The notes under the pieces: generated by a model | Told to the model about the DNA's origin: nothing | Seen by the model: the letters and a program-made list of their open reading frames with translations, nothing else | Databases searched by the model: none | Translations under genes and position numbers: made by a program | Shown here: positions 54,046 through 63,989 of the stretch, piece after piece | How the letters are laid out: each line of letters opens with the position of its first letter | Numbering within the stretch: the stretch's first letter is position 1 | Origin: Desertivirga brevis | Lineage (GTDB): Bacteria > Bacteroidota > Bacteroidia > Sphingobacteriales > Sphingobacteriaceae | Reading direction: 5' to 3' | DNA: 64,000 nucleotides | Assembly (NCBI RefSeq): GCF_017355835.1 | Contig: NZ_JAFEWF010000008.1 | Location: 124,001-188,000, forward strand

Positions 54046-55194
54046 ATGAAAAGGGTTGAATTTGAAAAATTAGTTGATAAGTGCTTGGCCGGAAACGCAA
54101 GTACAAATGAACAGGAACTAGTTGATAGGTACCTGGATAATTTTCAGAAAGGCCGGCAGGAATGGAATTATCTCAACATGGGGGATCAGGATGAAGTAGG
54201 GAAAGAGATTTTTCTTAGGGTAAAAGAACAGTTGGCTGCTCAGCAGAATCAAAAAGTAATTCGCTTTAGGAGGCTTTCAGTTGCTGCTGCCGTTCTAGCG
54301 GTCCTGTTTATAGGCATTTATCATTATTCGGCCAGGACGGGGCAGGAGTTGAGTCAGAATGAAAGGATTAAGAATGATATTCCTCCTGCTACAGATAAAG
54401 CAACACTTACCCTGGCAGATGGTTCGGTTGTTAATCTTACCGACTTGAAGGAAGGGGAAGTTAAAGTGGAAAACGGTATCCGGATAAGTAAAAGGAACGG
54501 GCAGTTGGAATATGAGGTAACAAGCAATCAATCTGCAAAAGCTGCTTATAATACTATCACGACACCAAAAGGTGGAAAGTTTGTCATTTTGCTCCCTGAC
54601 GGGACGAAGGTATGGTTGAACGCCGCTTCATCCCTGCACTATCCTACAGCATTTAAAGGAAAGGAGCGCAGAGTTGAGCTTGACGGAGAGGGCTATTTCG
54701 AAGTCGCCAAAAATAAGGCTAAACCTTTTCACGTGGAAGCGGATGGCACAGATGTAGAGGTTTTAGGTACTCATTTTAATATCAGTTCTTATTCTCAGGA
54801 TCAGAATTTTAAAACGACTCTTCTAGAGGGAGCAGTCAAGGTCTCCCGCGCGAATAATTCAATTGTTCTTAAACCATCTCAGCAGGCCCGACTAAGCGGA
54901 GCAGATGGTTCACTGCTAAGAGAGCCTAATGTGGATATAGAAGAGGTGATGGCCTGGAAAGATGGCCTCTTCAGATTTAAAAACGCCGAGCTTAAAGACA
55001 TTATGCAAGAAATCCAACGCTGGTATGACGTGGATGTAAAATATGAGGGTAACCTACCCGAAGCACAATTTACAGGATTTATCTCCAGGAAGGTGAGTAT
55101 AAGCTCGGTATTAAAGATGCTTGAGCCGGGAGTAGGAGTACAATTCAGTCTTGAAGGAAGGAATCTGGTAGTTAAAAGTGCAGGATCAAAATAA
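54046..55194 (+). CDS. FecR-family anti-sigma factor
   Basis: A 382-residue protein: N-terminal cytoplasmic anti-sigma segment (about 1-75), one membrane helix (VAAAVLAVLFIGIYHY), then the periplasmic FecR domain (TPKGGKFVILLPDGTKVWLN, ELDGEGYFEVAKNKAKPF, VEVLGTHFNIS) and a C-terminal STN-interacting DUF4974-like domain (AELKDIMQEIQRWYDVDVKY). It holds the sigma factor until the SusC STN domain signals substrate. The frame opens at TTG 54001, but the ATG at 54046 (MKRVEFEK) is the likely start. Confidence 0.93.
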   Translation: MKRVEFEKLVDKCLAGNASTNEQELVDRYLDNFQKGRQEWNYLNMGDQDEVGKEIFLRVKEQLAAQQNQKVIRFRRLSVAAAVLAVLFIGIYHYSARTGQELSQNERIKNDIPPATDKATLTLADGSVVNLTDLKEGEVKVENGIRISKRNGQLEYEVTSNQSAKAAYNTITTPKGGKFVILLPDGTKVWLNAASSLHYPTAFKGKERRVELDGEGYFEVAKNKAKPFHVEADGTDVEVLGTHFNISSYSQDQNFKTTLLEGAVKVSRANNSIVLKPSQQARLSGADGSLLREPNVDIEEVMAWKDGLFRFKNAELKDIMQEIQRWYDVDVKYEGNLPEAQFTGFISRKVSISSVLKMLEPGVGVQFSLEGRNLVVKSAGSK

Positions 55195-55400
55195 TATATA
55201 GAAACTCTTAAAAAACTCTCGATGAACAGTAGTTAGAATCTTCACAGAGGTTTAAATGAATAACTGCTCCGGACTTGGACCTCCGAAGCAGTCAGAGGAG
55301 CTACGGTAACTCCGTAATTGTCTCGTGTTCAGGTTAAACCCTAAATCCAAAAGTTGCGACACTTATTTCTTTTTTGCATTAACCCAAACAGTACAAAAGT
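55195..55400 (+). promoter_or_regulatory. Leader region of the SusC/SusD operon with two hairpins
   Basis: This 206-bp gap holds two small stem-loops, GCTCCGGA / TCCGAAGC (one mismatch, about 55266-55289) and TACGG / CCGTA (about 55304-55318). Since it separates the FecR gene from the ECF-controlled SusC gene, it probably contains the ECF promoter. I see no TAnnTTTG element. Confidence 0.4.
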
Positions 55401-58400
55401 ATGAAAGAAGCTTTACATTCCCAATGGTATGTAGCTATTGACCATCATTTGCTCCGCAAAGGCGGGGCCCGTCCCCGCCCTGTGCTAGCTCAAGTTCTCA
55501 GAATTATGAAGCTTACCGGGATTTTTATTCTATTAGCATGTATGCAGCTAAGTGCTGCCGTTTACTCACAAAGCGTAACCCTTGATGTTAAGAACAGCAA
55601 ACTTGATCAGGTATTTACAGAAATCCGCCGACAGACAGGATTCAATTTTCTTTATAATAATAGGCTGTTAAAAAAAGCCAGACCAGTTACGCTTAAAATG
55701 CAGAGGTCTGAGTTGAAAAAAGTGCTTGAAGAAGTATTTGAAAGTCAGCCCTTGAGCTATGATATTATAGAAAATACAATAATTGTTGAGGAAAAGGGAG
55801 AGTCTTTTTCCGATATAATTACTGGCCTTGTTTCTGAAACCATCAAAAAACTCATTGCAGATCAACCGGTGAAAGGTGTGGTCTCCGATGAAAAAGGTGA
55901 GCCACTGCCTGGGGTGAATGTTCAATTGAAGATACCCGGGGCGACGCCAAAGGTGGTAGTTACAGACATCAATGGTAAATATCAGTTTACCCAAGTGCCC
56001 GAAAATGCGACACTTGTTTTCACAATGATCGGTTTTAAAACTCAGGAGATTAAGTTTCAGGGAAAGGCAGTTTTAGATGTTAAACTACAACCGAATATGA
56101 CAGAACTGAAGAATGTTGTAGTTACCGGTTATCAGGAGATCAATAAAGAAAGCTTTACGGGAACAGCAGTGACTATCAAAGGTGCAGATCTTAAAAAAAT
56201 TAATCCTCAGAACTTATTACAAAGTATCCAGGCCTTTGATCCTTCTTTCAAACTTATGGACAATAATCTGCTTGGTTCAAATCCCAACGCCCTTCCTAAT
56301 ATCAATGTGCGGGGTTCATCTGCACTACCAACAGGGAATGGAGGTGTTTTGAGAAGGGACAATTTTAACGGAAATGTAAACCTTCCTGCTTTTATGCTTG
56401 ATGGGTATGAAGTGAGTTTGCAAAAAGTTTTCGACCTTGATATCAATAGAATTGAATCGATTACCCTACTCAAGGATGCAGCTGCAACAGCCATTTATGG
56501 ATCTAGGGCAGCCAACGGAGTATTAGTGATAACCACTAGGGCTCCCAAAGATGGAAAGCTTCAGGTTTCTTATAATTATGAGTTAAATGTTAATGCCCCG
56601 GATCTAAGCGACTATAATGTTCTTAATGCTGCAGAGAAGCTGCAATATGAATTGATGGCGGGAGTTTACTCATCTGCAAAGCAAAATATTCCTCAAGATG
56701 ACTTAGATGAACTGTACTATCAGAAAATGGCGAATGTTGTGGGGGGCGTAAATACCTATTGGATGTCGCAACCATTAAGAACGGCGGCAGGGCAAAAACA
56801 TTCGGTTTACCTGGAAGGAGGATCTCCGGTATTTCGTTATGGGGTAGATCTGCGCTATCAAAATCGTCCTGGGGTAATGAAAGGTTCTGCACGGGATCAA
56901 TACAGTGGGGGGATGAACTTTAGCTATAATAAGAATAATAAGTTCCAGTTTCGTAACGACTTAGCAATAACCCAGGTTAAAGCAAGTGAGTCTCCTTATG
57001 GTAATTTTTCTACCTATGTACGCATGAACCCCTATTATCCATTGGCCGATGGTAATGGGAACATGATCCGCGAGATTGATAGGTTCACAGATTTTAACGG
57101 ACCAGGAGGAACCAGACAAACGGAGAACGTACTTAATCCTTTGTATGATGCTACATTAAGTAGTTTCAATAAAGCTAACTATACGGAAATTATTGACAAT
57201 TTGTCAGCGGAAGCAGAGCTAAGTAAAGGATTAAGATTAAGAGCTCAAATGAGCTTGACAAGCCGAATGTCAGGGGCAGATAGATTCACATCACCACAGG
57301 CGAATGAGTTCTTTTATTATGAGGCATCGAGACTAGATGAAAAAGGCAAATATTGGAACAGGGAGAACAGGGAGACTATTTGGGATGGCAATATGCGGTT
57401 GACCTGGCTAAAGCAGATAGTAAACCATTCCTTTAATTTTTTGGCCGGTGTTAACGTTCGCTCGGAGCTTTCTGATTTGAAAGATTTTGAAGCAATTGGC
57501 TTCGCCAATGACCGCTTTACCAGTATTGGTTTTGCAGCTGGATATGCAGAGGACGGTAAGCCTTTTAGTAGCCTCCAAAAATCGCGGTTATTTGGTTCAT
57601 TTCTCAGTACGAATTATTCCTTTAAAAATAAGTACCTTATGGACGCGACGGTGCGTGCAGACGGGTCAAGTAAGTTTGGAGTAGATAATAAGCTAGCACC
57701 TTTCTGGTCTTTAGGTCTTGGTTGGAACGTTCACAGAGAGGGCTTTTTTAAGAGTACAATGATCAGTCAACTTCGCCTCAGAGCAACTACTGGCGTTACC
57801 GGGTCAGTATCCTTCGATCCGTACTTGTCAAAAACTACCTATGAGTACTATAGAACCAACTGGTATTCCACGGGAATTGGGGCAACGGTTAGCAATTACG
57901 GTAATGAGAACCTTGGTTGGCAAAAAACACATAGTACAGATTTTGGAATAGACTTGGGCTTATTTAAAGACCGTATTTTTATATCTCCCCGTATTTACAG
58001 AAAATTGACAAAGGATATTCTTGCTGATATTACCCTGCCTCCTTCAACAGGTTTCCAATCGTACAAAGAGAATCTCGGGGATATGGAAAACAAAGGTTTG
58101 GAATTAACTTTCAGATGGGAAGCTATCAGGTCCAAGGATTTTTCACTAAGCCTTACAGCCAATATGGCTAGTAACAGAAATAAGATTGTCAGAATTTCCA
58201 ACTCGCTAAAGAAGTATAATGACAGGGTTAACGACGCGCAAGGTAATGATGATGATTTTAAAGGTGTGCCACTTCTAAGATTTAATGAGGGTCAATCTAT
58301 AGATGCAATATATGCGGTGCCATCATTGGGTATTGATCCTGAAAATGGAAGGGAAGTTTTCGTAAAACAAAATGGCAGCTTAACCTATACTTGGGATGCG

Positions 58401-58880
58401 CGTGATATCACAGTAGTGGGTAATGCTACACCAAAGGCTTATGGCTTTTTCGGGGGTACTTTTTCTTACAAGCGCTGGATGCTAACAGCGAATTTTGAAA
58501 CCAGGTTTGGAGGAGAACTCTATAACCAAACACTAGTAGACAGGGTTGAAAATGCAGATCCACGATTTAACGTTGACAGTAGAGTGTTCGAAGATAAGTG
58601 GAAGCAATCTGGTGACATGACCTTTTATAGGAATATTGCAGATCTCCGGACGACAAATGTAAGTTCAAGATTTGTTCAGGCAGATAATCTGATAAATCTT
58701 CAATCATTATACCTATCCTATGATGTTCCCAAAAAGTTGGCTTCTAAGATTTCCATGTCAAATTTACGCTTCAGTTTAAATGCGAATGACGTAGCCCGTT
58801 GGTCGTCTATTAAGCAGGAAAGAGGAATCGATTACCCATTTGCAAATAGTGTAACCTTCTCTTTACAGGCAGGATTCTAA
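55401..58880 (+). CDS. SusC/RagA-type TonB-linked outer-membrane transporter with STN signalling domain
   Basis: A 1159-residue protein. Order: signal peptide (membrane segment about 36-55), an STN domain (about 57-130, VTLDVKNSKLDQVFTEIRR) that can contact FecR, a carboxypeptidase-regulatory-like beta domain (GVVSDEKGEPLPGVNV), the plug (NVRGSSALP...AATAIYGSRAANGVLVITT) and a 22-strand barrel ending in FSLQAGF. It imports a substrate together with the SusD lipoprotein. The 35 residues before the signal segment are common in this order of bacteria; an internal ATG is at 55506. Confidence 0.95.
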   Translation: MKEALHSQWYVAIDHHLLRKGGARPRPVLAQVLRIMKLTGIFILLACMQLSAAVYSQSVTLDVKNSKLDQVFTEIRRQTGFNFLYNNRLLKKARPVTLKMQRSELKKVLEEVFESQPLSYDIIENTIIVEEKGESFSDIITGLVSETIKKLIADQPVKGVVSDEKGEPLPGVNVQLKIPGATPKVVVTDINGKYQFTQVPENATLVFTMIGFKTQEIKFQGKAVLDVKLQPNMTELKNVVVTGYQEINKESFTGTAVTIKGADLKKINPQNLLQSIQAFDPSFKLMDNNLLGSNPNALPNINVRGSSALPTGNGGVLRRDNFNGNVNLPAFMLDGYEVSLQKVFDLDINRIESITLLKDAAATAIYGSRAANGVLVITTRAPKDGKLQVSYNYELNVNAPDLSDYNVLNAAEKLQYELMAGVYSSAKQNIPQDDLDELYYQKMANVVGGVNTYWMSQPLRTAAGQKHSVYLEGGSPVFRYGVDLRYQNRPGVMKGSARDQYSGGMNFSYNKNNKFQFRNDLAITQVKASESPYGNFSTYVRMNPYYPLADGNGNMIREIDRFTDFNGPGGTRQTENVLNPLYDATLSSFNKANYTEIIDNLSAEAELSKGLRLRAQMSLTSRMSGADRFTSPQANEFFYYEASRLDEKGKYWNRENRETIWDGNMRLTWLKQIVNHSFNFLAGVNVRSELSDLKDFEAIGFANDRFTSIGFAAGYAEDGKPFSSLQKSRLFGSFLSTNYSFKNKYLMDATVRADGSSKFGVDNKLAPFWSLGLGWNVHREGFFKSTMISQLRLRATTGVTGSVSFDPYLSKTTYEYYRTNWYSTGIGATVSNYGNENLGWQKTHSTDFGIDLGLFKDRIFISPRIYRKLTKDILADITLPPSTGFQSYKENLGDMENKGLELTFRWEAIRSKDFSLSLTANMASNRNKIVRISNSLKKYNDRVNDAQGNDDDFKGVPLLRFNEGQSIDAIYAVPSLGIDPENGREVFVKQNGSLTYTWDARDITVVGNATPKAYGFFGGTFSYKRWMLTANFETRFGGELYNQTLVDRVENADPRFNVDSRVFEDKWKQSGDMTFYRNIADLRTTNVSSRFVQADNLINLQSLYLSYDVPKKLASKISMSNLRFSLNANDVARWSSIKQERGIDYPFANSVTFSLQAGF

Positions 58881-58907
58881 TCATCAAATATAAAGAACGG
58901 AAAAGAT

Positions 58908-60401
58908 ATGAATTTAAAAATCTTTCTACCCATAATACTAGCGGGGATATTTTTCTCTTCCTGCAACAAGTGGCTTGACGTACAACCCGAGTCGGAAATT
59001 TCGGCCCCGATCTTGTTTTCTAATGAGAGTGGTTTTCAGGAAGCACTCAACGGCCTTTATAGTAGGTGTACACAGCCTGATTTATACGGAAAAGAACTGA
59101 CCGTTGGGACACCGGAAGTTCTGGCTCAGAATTACACACTAGTTTCCGCTGATGCTTTTAATTACAGGCAAGCAGGATTGTATAATTACAAACATCAAAA
59201 ATTTATCGAACGTAAGGATAGTATTTGGATCGGACTTTATAATGCTATAACAAATTGTAATCTTATTCTTTCCAATATTGATGAGAAACAGAGCATTTTT
59301 GCAGGTCAAAATTATCAATTGATCAAAGGGGAGGCCCTTGCTTTAAGGGCCTACCTTCACTTCGATCTGCTGCGCTTATTCGCACCATCGTTTTCCCGGA
59401 ATCCAAATGCGACAGGGATTCCTTACGTCAACACCTATTCGAAAGACGTAACTCCCATGTCAAGCGTGCGGGAATCTTTAGATAAAATTATAGCTGATTT
59501 GGAGGCAGCAAAGACCTTAATGGCGGCAGATCCAATCAGAAGTGCCGCATATATAATTAATTATCCCACCGTGACGGATACCACAAAGAATACAGAAGAA
59601 AACTCTCCTGTTCTTTTCCTGCAAAACAGGAGGCATCGGATGAATTACTTTGGCGTTTGTGGAACATTGGCTCGTGTTTATCTCTATAAGAATGATAAAG
59701 CAAACGCCTTGAATAATGCCCTTGCTGTTATACAGGCGAACAAATTTCCATGGACAAATCCAACTGATTTTCTTGCCTTCGATGAATCAAAAAAAGACCG
59801 GATCCTATATAAAGAATTAATCTTTTCCTGGTACATACCTCATATGAAGAAAGAGTTCCAGGATAACTGGTTTAGAACTGGTTCTTCAGGGATGTATATC
59901 GAATCCGATCCAGCAAAGACCCTTTATGAAACAGGAGGAGTTGGAGGAAACGACCTTCGGTATAAGCAGTGGTTAAGCCCCAGAAGCGAGCAGGGTAGAA
60001 ATCCAATGGAGATAGTTAAATATCGCAGAAATCCATTAAGCAGTGATGAATCTGCAAACCTTCATTATCTGGTAGCTCCTGCAATCAGGCTGAGTGAGAT
60101 GTACTATATAGCAGCAGAGAGTACTTATGCTACGGACCCGACACGGGCTTTGGGATACGTGAACCAGGTTAGATCTGTTCGCGGTATAGGAGAATCACTT
60201 CAGGTTTCCTCCGAAAACCAGTTTATTACTGAGCTCCTTAAAGAGTGCAGGAAGGAATGGTTTGCAGAAGGTCAAGTCTTTTACATGTATAAGCGTCTTA
60301 ACAGGGGTATCGTTGGGCAAACCGGAGTAGTTATCCCGCCTTCTGATAATGTTTTCGTTCTGCCTCTTCCTGATGACGAAATACTTTTTGGAGGCAGATA
60401 A
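58908..60401 (+). CDS. SusD/RagB-type nutrient-binding lipoprotein
   Basis: A 497-residue lipoprotein (lipobox FFSSCNKWLDVQPESEI). The SusD TPR-like fold is seen in GEALALRAYLHFDLLRLFAP and in the C-terminal AIRLSEMYYIAAEST and LKECRKEWFAEGQVFYMYKRL. It forms the lid of the preceding SusC transporter. It is 27 bp downstream of susC. Confidence 0.94.
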   Translation: MNLKIFLPIILAGIFFSSCNKWLDVQPESEISAPILFSNESGFQEALNGLYSRCTQPDLYGKELTVGTPEVLAQNYTLVSADAFNYRQAGLYNYKHQKFIERKDSIWIGLYNAITNCNLILSNIDEKQSIFAGQNYQLIKGEALALRAYLHFDLLRLFAPSFSRNPNATGIPYVNTYSKDVTPMSSVRESLDKIIADLEAAKTLMAADPIRSAAYIINYPTVTDTTKNTEENSPVLFLQNRRHRMNYFGVCGTLARVYLYKNDKANALNNALAVIQANKFPWTNPTDFLAFDESKKDRILYKELIFSWYIPHMKKEFQDNWFRTGSSGMYIESDPAKTLYETGGVGGNDLRYKQWLSPRSEQGRNPMEIVKYRRNPLSSDESANLHYLVAPAIRLSEMYYIAAESTYATDPTRALGYVNQVRSVRGIGESLQVSSENQFITELLKECRKEWFAEGQVFYMYKRLNRGIVGQTGVVIPPSDNVFVLPLPDDEILFGGR

Positions 60402-60427
60402 AGAGTTTTTTCCTAAATAAAAATACA

Positions 60428-61249
60428 ATGAAAGTATATATATATATTATCATGGCTGTATTGTTTCTGGCATCCTGTGAGAAAGCCGAAGAACTGAAGT
60501 ACAGTCACTCAGCGAACATCTTTTTTCAATTTGACGACGACAATACAAAAGACCGCGATAGTTTGGTGTACACCTTTGCTTATCGCCCCACGCTTCCGCA
60601 AGATACCGTTTGGCTGCTGGTCCGCTTAACTGGTATCCGTACTTCCTTTGATCGCTATTTTTCTGCCCGGATTGAAAAAGACTCGTCTACAGCACAGGAA
60701 GGGTTGCATTTCGAACCTTTGAGGGAAAGATACCGCATGCCTGCGGATACAGGATGGACTTATATTCCATTTGTTGTATATAACAAAGACAAACAGCTTG
60801 AAAACAGATCGGTATCTGCAATAATTAAACTGAATCCTTCAGATGATTTCGGGATTGAGAATCCAGCAATCGTTCGGGCGAAGGTTGTGTTTTCCTCAAA
60901 GCTTGAGAAGCCGAATTGGTGGGATATGTGGTTGGGAGGCTATTATTCCAGAACAAAGCATGAGCTGTTTATTCTTACAACAGGCAGAACCTCCCTTACT
61001 ACTGTAGGCCTTGACGCACCAATGAACCTTTATTTTACGGGCATACTAACAACCATGCTTAATAATCCATTTAATTGGGTTCAGAAAAACCAGGCAAAAG
61101 GGTATGTTCTGACACCGGTTAGTGAAGGTTCGACTGATAGCTATTATTTCTACAATACAGCTAATCCCGCAAGGAAGATGCTTTTGCGGAAAAATAGTCA
61201 GAGCAACAAGTACTTTTTTATTGATGAAAACGGACAGGAAGTAAACTAA
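60428..61249 (+). CDS. DUF4843 domain lipoprotein
   Basis: A 273-residue lipoprotein (LFLASCEKAEELKYS). The domain with FFQFDDDNTKDRDSLVYTFA and AQEGLHFEPL matches DUF4843, a beta-rich, probably surface-exposed family usually found right after SusC/SusD pairs. It may help bind substrate. Its exact role is unknown. Confidence 0.85.
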   Translation: MKVYIYIIMAVLFLASCEKAEELKYSHSANIFFQFDDDNTKDRDSLVYTFAYRPTLPQDTVWLLVRLTGIRTSFDRYFSARIEKDSSTAQEGLHFEPLRERYRMPADTGWTYIPFVVYNKDKQLENRSVSAIIKLNPSDDFGIENPAIVRAKVVFSSKLEKPNWWDMWLGGYYSRTKHELFILTTGRTSLTTVGLDAPMNLYFTGILTTMLNNPFNWVQKNQAKGYVLTPVSEGSTDSYYFYNTANPARKMLLRKNSQSNKYFFIDENGQEVN

Positions 61250-61262
61250 AAAATACTGAACA

Positions 61263-62687
61263 ATGAACATTAGAAGAATATTACTACTGCTGGCTGTATT
61301 CGTCACTTCGCTTACGGCCTGTTATGAAGACCTGGGTGACTACGATATAAATATGCCGGAGAATCCCGGACTTACCAATCTTGATACGGTATATCAGGCA
61401 AGCGTAGGTGATAGCCTGATTATTAGTCCTAAGCTTAGTGTGTCGAATGCTGCTGACTATGAATTCGAGTGGCGTATAACAGTTATTGAAACCGGGCAGT
61501 CATTTTATTATAAAGGATCCTCTCTCCGAACGATTTTTGGATTACAGGCTAAACGTTATCCAGGCCGTCTAACTGTTATCAATAAAAGTAACGGGATGAG
61601 GTATTTTTATGATTTCAGTATTGAAGGTAAAACTCAGTTCGGTAGGGGAACGTCGGTGCTTAGCGTGGAAAACGGAAAAACACAGTTCTCTTTTATAAAA
61701 CCTGACGGGTCTGTTCAGGCCCGCCTTTATGAGGCAATGCATCAAAAGGAATTGCCCGCTAATCCCAGGTATCTGTATCTGTTGAAGAATCAATTTACTG
61801 GTAATACTCCTCTCGGTTACTGGATTATAACGAGCAATGGCGGTGTTCGCCTTGAACATAATACAATGCTGGAGGATCCGAAAAACCCATCATCGCTTGC
61901 TAATAACTTTTTTGATGCACCCGAAACTATTAATGTAGGGTCTTTAAAAGCTCAGAACCATGGGGTTTTAACAGGAGTGATTAACGGTAAGCTATATGGA
62001 GGAACAACATCAACCTGGGATCAGTCCGCTACTTATGGAATGTTCGGCTTCCCGGCTGAAGGCGACTATGAATTGGCCAGCTCTTTCATATTAAGTTCGG
62101 CTCAAAATGGTACTTATTTCATTGGTTTCGATAAAAACAGGAAACAGTTCTTGAGATTCAATTTGTATGGAGCACCAATGTATTTCGGAACCCAGTACGC
62201 CATTTCCAGCACAACCATTTTTGATCCCTTAAACGTTGAAATGGAACTTATTCATATGGAGCAATTGAATAATGCTGACTGCTTTGCCTACTTCAAGGGT
62301 ACGGATGCAAAGGTTTATGAACTTAAGTTTAATGTAGAATTCAACGGTCCTTTCCAATTTACGCCTCAGCATAAGCGGGTTTTTGTTAATCAGAGCATTA
62401 TCGATGCCAACACTTTATGGCAGGGTGCTAAAATTGGAGTGATCTATCTCGCTTCCGGAAACAAGGTCTATCGCTACAACCCGTTAAATGAGGAACTAAG
62501 GGATTTAGCGCCAGACCTTGGTGGAAAGAAGGTGACGATGATCAAACTTTCAGAAGATGAGCAAACGCTGATAGTTGGTGTTGAAGGTGAACTTCACTAC
62601 CTCGACATCAGTACTGGCAAGAATGGAGCATTTATTAAAAAAACCAGCGGAATACCGGGCGCTCCTGTTGATATGGCTGTCCGTTAG
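61263..62687 (+). CDS. PKD-like family lipoprotein
   Basis: A 474-residue lipoprotein (VTSLTACYEDLGDYDINM). The first ~120 residues fit the PKD-like family (ISPKLSVSNAADYEFEWRI), and the rest looks like a beta-propeller with repeated short beta-rich units (NNADCFAYFKGTDAKVYEL, GKKVTMIKLSEDEQTLIVG). It is commonly encoded between DUF4843 and TlpA proteins in SusCD operons and is likely surface-exposed and ligand-binding. Confidence 0.85.
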   Translation: MNIRRILLLLAVFVTSLTACYEDLGDYDINMPENPGLTNLDTVYQASVGDSLIISPKLSVSNAADYEFEWRITVIETGQSFYYKGSSLRTIFGLQAKRYPGRLTVINKSNGMRYFYDFSIEGKTQFGRGTSVLSVENGKTQFSFIKPDGSVQARLYEAMHQKELPANPRYLYLLKNQFTGNTPLGYWIITSNGGVRLEHNTMLEDPKNPSSLANNFFDAPETINVGSLKAQNHGVLTGVINGKLYGGTTSTWDQSATYGMFGFPAEGDYELASSFILSSAQNGTYFIGFDKNRKQFLRFNLYGAPMYFGTQYAISSTTIFDPLNVEMELIHMEQLNNADCFAYFKGTDAKVYELKFNVEFNGPFQFTPQHKRVFVNQSIIDANTLWQGAKIGVIYLASGNKVYRYNPLNEELRDLAPDLGGKKVTMIKLSEDEQTLIVGVEGELHYLDISTGKNGAFIKKTSGIPGAPVDMAVR

Positions 62688-62708
62688 TTCAATGAATAAC
62701 AGAAAAAC

Positions 62709-63851
62709 ATGAAAAATAAACTTTTTATAACATTATTATCAGCTATTCCTGCGATAGGTATGGCTCAAACAGGCCCTTTTACCCTTAGTGGGAAAGTGGG
62801 AAATTTAAATGCGCCGGCTAAAATCTTTATCGATTATATGGCCGATGGCAAGAGCGTTTCTGATTCTGCCGTTTTGAAGAATGGTGCTTTTACCTTTCAG
62901 GGGAAAGTTACCGCTCCTTCTTACTCGAGACTAATTATAGCTCACAAAGGAGAACCCAAACAACAGGTAGCTTATGGGGGCGATGTGATGCTATTCTATA
63001 TGGGAGCAGATAAAATGACATTGTCGTCTAAAGATTCATTAAAGAATGCCAGTGTAAGCGGATCTAAGATCAATAATGAATATCAGGCTTTCATCAAGAG
63101 GATAGGAGGAACCATGCAGGAGCTTACTGCAAATGCAAACGCTGAGTTTTCCAGGCTTAGTCCTGAACAGCAAAAGGATACTGCCTTCTTTAATGTAGTT
63201 GACAGGAACTTCCGCCAGGCTATCAAACAAAGGGAAACCAAAATGATCGAGTTTGCTAAAGAAAATCCAAATTCCTTTTTCAGTGTAGTTGCTCTTTCTG
63301 AGGCTGCGGGAGCAAAAATGGACCTGTCAGTTTTTGAACCAATTTTCTTGTCGCTAAATCCTTCTCTTAGAAACTCCGATGCGGGAAAGGAATTTGCGGT
63401 TAGGATAAATGCTGCAAAAATTACCGTTAATGGAGCTACTGCTCCTGATTTTACACAAAATGATGTGAACGATAAGCCCGTAAAGCTTTCTGACTTCAGA
63501 GGTAAATACGTGTTGATCGATTTCTGGGCTAGCTGGTGTGGACCGTGCCGGGCGGAAAATCCAAATTTGAAAGAAGCTTATAACAAATACAAGGATAGGA
63601 ACTTCACCGTACTCGGTGTTTCACTTGACCAGCCTGGTAAAAAAGCTGCATGGCTGGCAGCAATCGAAAAAGACGGGCTAACCTGGACCAATGTCTCTGA
63701 CCTTAACTACTGGAATAACCAGGCCGCCAAGTTATACGGCGTACGGGCTGTGCCTCAGAATTTCCTTGTTGACCCGAACGGAAAGATCGTTGCACAGAAT
63801 CTAAGGGGCAAAGAACTATTCACTAAGCTTGAAAGCTTATTAGGAAACTAA
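62709..63851 (+). CDS. TlpA-type thioredoxin-fold protein with DUF4369-like N-terminus
   Basis: A 380-residue exported protein (signal peptide cut near GMAQ). An N-terminal DUF4369-like domain (about 20-130) is followed by a helical linker and a TlpA/AhpC-TSA thioredoxin domain with Cys277-Gly-Pro-Cys280 in FWASWCGPCRAE. It is probably a periplasmic disulfide reductase. It is the last gene of the SusCD operon, followed by a strong terminator-like hairpin. Confidence 0.92.
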   Translation: MKNKLFITLLSAIPAIGMAQTGPFTLSGKVGNLNAPAKIFIDYMADGKSVSDSAVLKNGAFTFQGKVTAPSYSRLIIAHKGEPKQQVAYGGDVMLFYMGADKMTLSSKDSLKNASVSGSKINNEYQAFIKRIGGTMQELTANANAEFSRLSPEQQKDTAFFNVVDRNFRQAIKQRETKMIEFAKENPNSFFSVVALSEAAGAKMDLSVFEPIFLSLNPSLRNSDAGKEFAVRINAAKITVNGATAPDFTQNDVNDKPVKLSDFRGKYVLIDFWASWCGPCRAENPNLKEAYNKYKDRNFTVLGVSLDQPGKKAAWLAAIEKDGLTWTNVSDLNYWNNQAAKLYGVRAVPQNFLVDPNGKIVAQNLRGKELFTKLESLLGN

Positions 63852-63871
63852 TAAGGCAGAGCTATTTCTTG

Positions 63872-63920
63872 AGAAGCTCTTATTTGCCGCAAGGTTGGTA
63901 AGAGCTTCTTCTCTTTCGCC
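63872..63920 (+). terminator. Terminator-like hairpin ending the SusCD operon
   Basis: Perfect 11-bp stem AGAAGCTCTTA (63872-63882) / TAAGAGCTTCT (63899-63909) with a 16-base loop, followed by a pyrimidine-rich run. Confidence 0.65.
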
Positions 63921-63946
63921 TATCTTATCTCTTTCTTTTCTGCACC

Positions 63947-63966
63947 ACACACACACACACACACAC
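63947..63966. repeat. (AC)10 dinucleotide repeat
   Basis: Ten uninterrupted AC units lie 23 bp upstream of the next probable start codon. Such tracts can change length by slippage and could alter promoter spacing of the gene that follows. Confidence 0.9.
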
Positions 63967-63989
63967 TTACACTCAAAAGATACTAATAA

